6,954 bases of DNA from Sulfurimonas sp. (GTDB taxonomy: Bacteria; Campylobacterota; Campylobacteria; Campylobacterales; Sulfurimonadaceae): positions 5,182 through 12,135 of the forward strand of contig NVRL01000004.1 in assembly GCA_002732645.1 (NCBI GenBank), read 5' to 3'. Positions 4,504 to 6,954 of the stretch are shown here, piece by piece. A model generated the notes under the pieces. It worked only from the letters and a program-made list of their open reading frames with translations. It ran no database searches and had not been told where the DNA came from. The position numbers and the translations under genes are program-made. Position 1 is the first letter of the stretch, and each line of letters opens with the position of its first letter.

Positions 4504-5109
4504 CTAACATATTTCTATTTGAAGTCTTGATAACTTAACCATACCATTTTTCTCAAAACCTTTTAGTATTCTACTTATCACTTCACGAGAAGTTCCAAGT
4601 ATATCTCCCAACTCTTCATGGGATATTCGAATTTTTTCATTATCTTGAGACTGTAGCCAATGCAAAAGACGAGTATCAAGTGATGAAAACCTTACCTCTT
4701 CAATCATAGATGCCATGGAATCCAGACGTTTTGCGTATTGGTCAAACACATAACGCTGGAATTCTTTATCTTCTATAAATAGCCTTGCTATAAGCTCAGC
4801 AGGGATATCATAACCCTCTAACTCTGTCTCAGCTATAGCAGTACCAACAGCCGGAGCACTATTGTATGAACTTGTAAAATTCACATTACACTGCTCACCC
4901 TGTTCAAAATAGTATAAGAGTACACTCTGTCCATTTTCATGCTGACGAACAACGCGAACACGTCCCTTTGTTAAAAACAAAATGTTCCTGCAGATATCAC
5001 CCTGTGCGTAAAGTTGTATTCCTGAAGGTACTTTTAGAAATGTTGCAGCAACTAAAAGTTCCTCTTGACTCTCTTTTTTTAACTTGTCAAAAAAACCAAA
5101 TTCTTTCAC
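4504..5109 (-). CDS. Crp/Fnr-family transcriptional regulator
   Basis: 201 aa. Residues about 15-105 form a cyclic-nucleotide-binding-like beta barrel (KVPSGIQLYAQGD at 26-38, LFLTKGRVRVV at 44-54). Then comes the dimer helix (about 108-138) and a winged helix-turn-helix with ISHEELGDILGTSREVISR at 162-180. The recognition helix keeps R175, E176 and R180, equivalent to CRP Arg180, Glu181 and Arg185, predicting a CRP-like target TGTnA-N6-TnACA, which is what the two local operators look like. The barrel motif GEQCNVNF lacks the Arg-Ser that binds cAMP in CRP, and there is no N-terminal Cys cluster for an FNR Fe-S centre, so the signal is something else. Cys40, Cys74 and the very last residue Cys201 are the only cysteines and could sense thiol, metal or NO chemistry (speculative). 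GTG start with AAAGGA at 5117-5122; the ATG at 5115-5117 is out of frame. Confidence 0.93.
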   Translation of the reverse strand: MKEFGFFDKLKKESQEELLVAATFLKVPSGIQLYAQGDICRNILFLTKGRVRVVRQHENGQSVLLYYFEQGEQCNVNFTSSYNSAPAVGTAIAETELEGYDIPAELIARLFIEDKEFQRYVFDQYAKRLDSMASMIEEVRFSSLDTRLLHWLQSQDNEKIRISHEELGDILGTSREVISRILKGFEKNGMVKLSRLQIEIC

Positions 5110-5256
5110 GAAATCATCCTTTAGATAGCATTTGTCTTCAATATATCCAAAAATAAAAGGATATTAATGTATAATAATACTATAAATAAATTAGAGGCTT
5201 TATTATTATTATTTCAAATACTCAAACACTCTTAAAAAATTTAAGACCCCAGTAAA
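5110..5256. promoter_or_regulatory. Divergent promoter region (regulator / GGDEF-EAL gene)
   Basis: This 147-nt AT-rich gap separates two divergent genes. For the plus strand, TATAAT at 5170-5175 is a consensus -10 and would give a leader of about 75 nt. For the minus strand the best candidate is TATATT at 5140-5145, giving a start near 5133 and a short leader with AAAGGA; it is weak. I see no copy of the TGTnA-N6-TnACA operator here, so autoregulation of the Crp/Fnr gene through that site is not supported. No small gene or RNA is evident. Confidence 0.5.
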
Positions 5257-6954
5257 ATGAAACTGGTACATAAACTACTTTTAGGATATTTTTTAATAAT
5301 TACCATTATTGGTACATTCTCTACTATTATACTTATGCACACTGTTGATGAGAGTTCAACAAATCTAAATGTATATAGAGAAAGAGAAATAACCTCTTTT
5401 GTAAAAGTTTTAAATGCAAATATAATAGATGGGAAAAATTTAAAAAATACAAAAGAGATTCAAGAACTATTTGAGTCTACTATAAATAGACTACCTCACA
5501 TAAAAAGACTTACACTTCATAAGCAAGATAAAAAAACATCTCAATATACACACATAGCTAGTACAGATAAAGATGTTCTTCATACTCCTTCGCATAGAGA
5601 GGATATAGATGCCATTATAAAAAATGAAACCACTATTTTATATGAAATTGGAAAAGATGGTGAGAGATGGATAGACATAACATATCCTATTACTAACAAA
5701 AATGCTAAAGCCATAGCAGCACTCGGTGCCGCAGTCTCTCTTTCAGAATCTGATGAAATACTAAATAAGGCTATAGAACTTATGAAAGATGAGGCGCTAG
5801 ATAGTGTTTTCATGGCTATCTTGCTCTCTATTGTACTTTCATTAATATTTGGTCTTATTATTGTCAGAAAAATTGTATCTCCAATCGAAAAACTTAAAAC
5901 AGCAGTTAGTTCTTTTTCAAAAAAAGAGTTGACTCACAATATAGAAGTTCACTCAAATGATGAAATAGGTAAGCTCTCTCACGCTTTTAACACAATGGCT
6001 TTTGAGCTTAATATGCTTTATACTTCGATGGAAGAACAGATAGATGCAAAGACTAAAGAGCTTGAAACTCAATTTTTAACAGACTCCTTGACCGGTATGC
6101 CAAATAGACAAGCACTTTTTAAAGAGATTAAAAGACTTGATGAGTTTCACATAGCTATTTTAGATATTTCATCATTTAAAGATATAAATGACTCTTACGG
6201 TGTTGATATAGGAAATAGAGTTTTACAGATGCTAAGTAAAAAAATAAAAATATTTCTTCATGACTCTCCTGTAAACATGTTCCGTTTAGGAGCTGATGAA
6301 GTAGCTCTTATAAACCCTATGATACTCGATGAGCATGAGTTTAAAGAGTCTATAAAATATCTCATTAAAAGTATAGAGCATGATACTCTATATTTTGAAG
6401 AAGAAGATATAGAGATAAATATTTCACTTCATGCCGGTATATCTTTTGAACATAATCACTCCATTGAAAAAGCAAATATTGCGCTTGTAAATGCTAAAAA
6501 AGAACATGTTGATCTTGTAATTTTTGATAAAAAAATAGATAGTGAGAATAGACAAGTTCAAAATCTTGAAACTATTATAAAAATCAAAAATGCGATTGAA
6601 AACTTTGATTTTATCTCTTACTATCAACCTATTGTAGATAAAGACAAAAAAATAATTAAGTATGAATCTCTAGTCAGAATGAAAGATAATAAAGAAATAT
6701 TATCTCCATACTTCTTTCTAGATATTGCGAAAAAGACTAAATACTATCAACATATTACAAGAACAATGATATCTCAATCCTTTAAAGAGTTTGAAGATAG
6801 AGATACATCTTTTTCAATAAATATTGAAGCAGATGACATAATTAATAAAGACACTCTAAACTTTATAAAAAAACATCTTGAAGAGTTTAAAAATCCAGAG
6901 AGAGTTATATTTGAGTTAGTTGAGAGTCAAGATGTTCACGATTTACCTAACATC
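5257..6954 (+). CDS. Membrane-bound HAMP-GGDEF-EAL c-di-GMP protein (3' end missing)
   Basis: 566 codons are open to the right edge. Order: TM1 (about 8-28), an extracytoplasmic sensor region (29-184), TM2 (185-203), HAMP (about 204-257, with VSPIEKLKTAV at 207-217 and NDEIGKLSHAFNTM at 234-247), a coiled linker, GGDEF (about 274-427) and the start of an EAL domain (from about 435). The GGDEF domain keeps DSLTGMPNR (276-284) and D303, but the active site is GADEV (345-349) instead of GGDEF, so cyclase activity is probably lost. The EAL part has YYQPIV (455-460), ESL in place of EAL (470-472, Glu kept), N522 in SINIEADD, and FELVE (552-556, E553), so c-di-GMP phosphodiesterase activity is plausible; later catalytic residues are outside the window. 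ATG at 5257 is the first start after an in-frame TAA at 5242-5244; no clear Shine-Dalgarno precedes it. It probably lowers c-di-GMP on a periplasmic signal. Confidence 0.9.
   Translation, partial: MKLVHKLLLGYFLIITIIGTFSTIILMHTVDESSTNLNVYREREITSFVKVLNANIIDGKNLKNTKEIQELFESTINRLPHIKRLTLHKQDKKTSQYTHIASTDKDVLHTPSHREDIDAIIKNETTILYEIGKDGERWIDITYPITNKNAKAIAALGAAVSLSESDEILNKAIELMKDEALDSVFMAILLSIVLSLIFGLIIVRKIVSPIEKLKTAVSSFSKKELTHNIEVHSNDEIGKLSHAFNTMAFELNMLYTSMEEQIDAKTKELETQFLTDSLTGMPNRQALFKEIKRLDEFHIAILDISSFKDINDSYGVDIGNRVLQMLSKKIKIFLHDSPVNMFRLGADEVALINPMILDEHEFKESIKYLIKSIEHDTLYFEEEDIEINISLHAGISFEHNHSIEKANIALVNAKKEHVDLVIFDKKIDSENRQVQNLETIIKIKNAIENFDFISYYQPIVDKDKKIIKYESLVRMKDNKEILSPYFFLDIAKKTKYYQHITRTMISQSFKEFEDRDTSFSINIEADDIINKDTLNFIKKHLEEFKNPERVIFELVESQDVHDLPNI

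Noticed and set aside
5580..5813. 77-codon Ser-rich minus-strand frame
   Set aside because: It lies inside the sensor region of the GGDEF-EAL gene, whose plus-strand frame is uninterrupted to the window end and has recognisable domains.

Overview
The window looks like a piece of a Campylobacterota (Sulfurimonas/Sulfuricurvum-type) chromosome. This is inferred from low GC content, promoters with recognisable -10 boxes but no clear -35 boxes, many c-di-GMP signalling proteins, and protein composition; no rRNA or other phylogenetic marker is present. There are no tRNAs, insertion sequences, CRISPR arrays or phage genes.

Layout from left to right: (1) the 3' part of a PAS-GGDEF diguanylate cyclase (+), open at the left edge. 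(2) It converges, with a 3-nt gap, on a two-gene minus-strand operon: a DoxX-family membrane protein followed 4 nt later by a membrane-anchored glutamate synthase-like FMN/Fe-S protein. (3) Divergent from DoxX is a small NrtS-type nitrate/nitrite transporter (+) with an unusual Cys/His-rich tail. (4) Two tandem minus-strand genes encode exported, very cysteine-rich small proteins. They have near-identical signal peptides, shared MKCGAGKCGS motifs, related promoters and the same hairpin terminator, so they look like a diverged duplication. (5) A Crp/Fnr-family regulator (-) lies just upstream of them. (6) Divergent from the regulator is a large membrane-bound HAMP-GGDEF-EAL protein (+), open at the right edge.

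The most interesting part is 2595-5109. A CRP-like operator, TGTnA-N6-TnACA, occurs twice: as a perfect 22-bp palindrome upstream of one Cys-rich gene, and as a 19/22 match between doxX and nrtS. In both places its centre lies 30.5 nt upstream of the -10 box of the minus-strand gene. In the divergent region it is also 29.5 nt from the extended -10 of nrtS. These are the spacings expected for a class II activator (about -41.5). The neighbouring regulator has a CRP-like Arg-Glu-Arg recognition helix but lacks both the cAMP-binding Arg-Ser and an FNR Fe-S cysteine cluster, so it is the natural candidate to bind the operator. I infer a small regulon linking exported Cys-rich peptides, a DoxX protein (as found beside HvfA/bufferin-type copper-binding RiPPs), nitrate/nitrite transport and an Fe-S/FMN redox protein. 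No MNIO (DUF692) or HvfC-like maturation gene is visible here, so the RiPP interpretation is open; a periplasmic metallothionein-like role is the main alternative.
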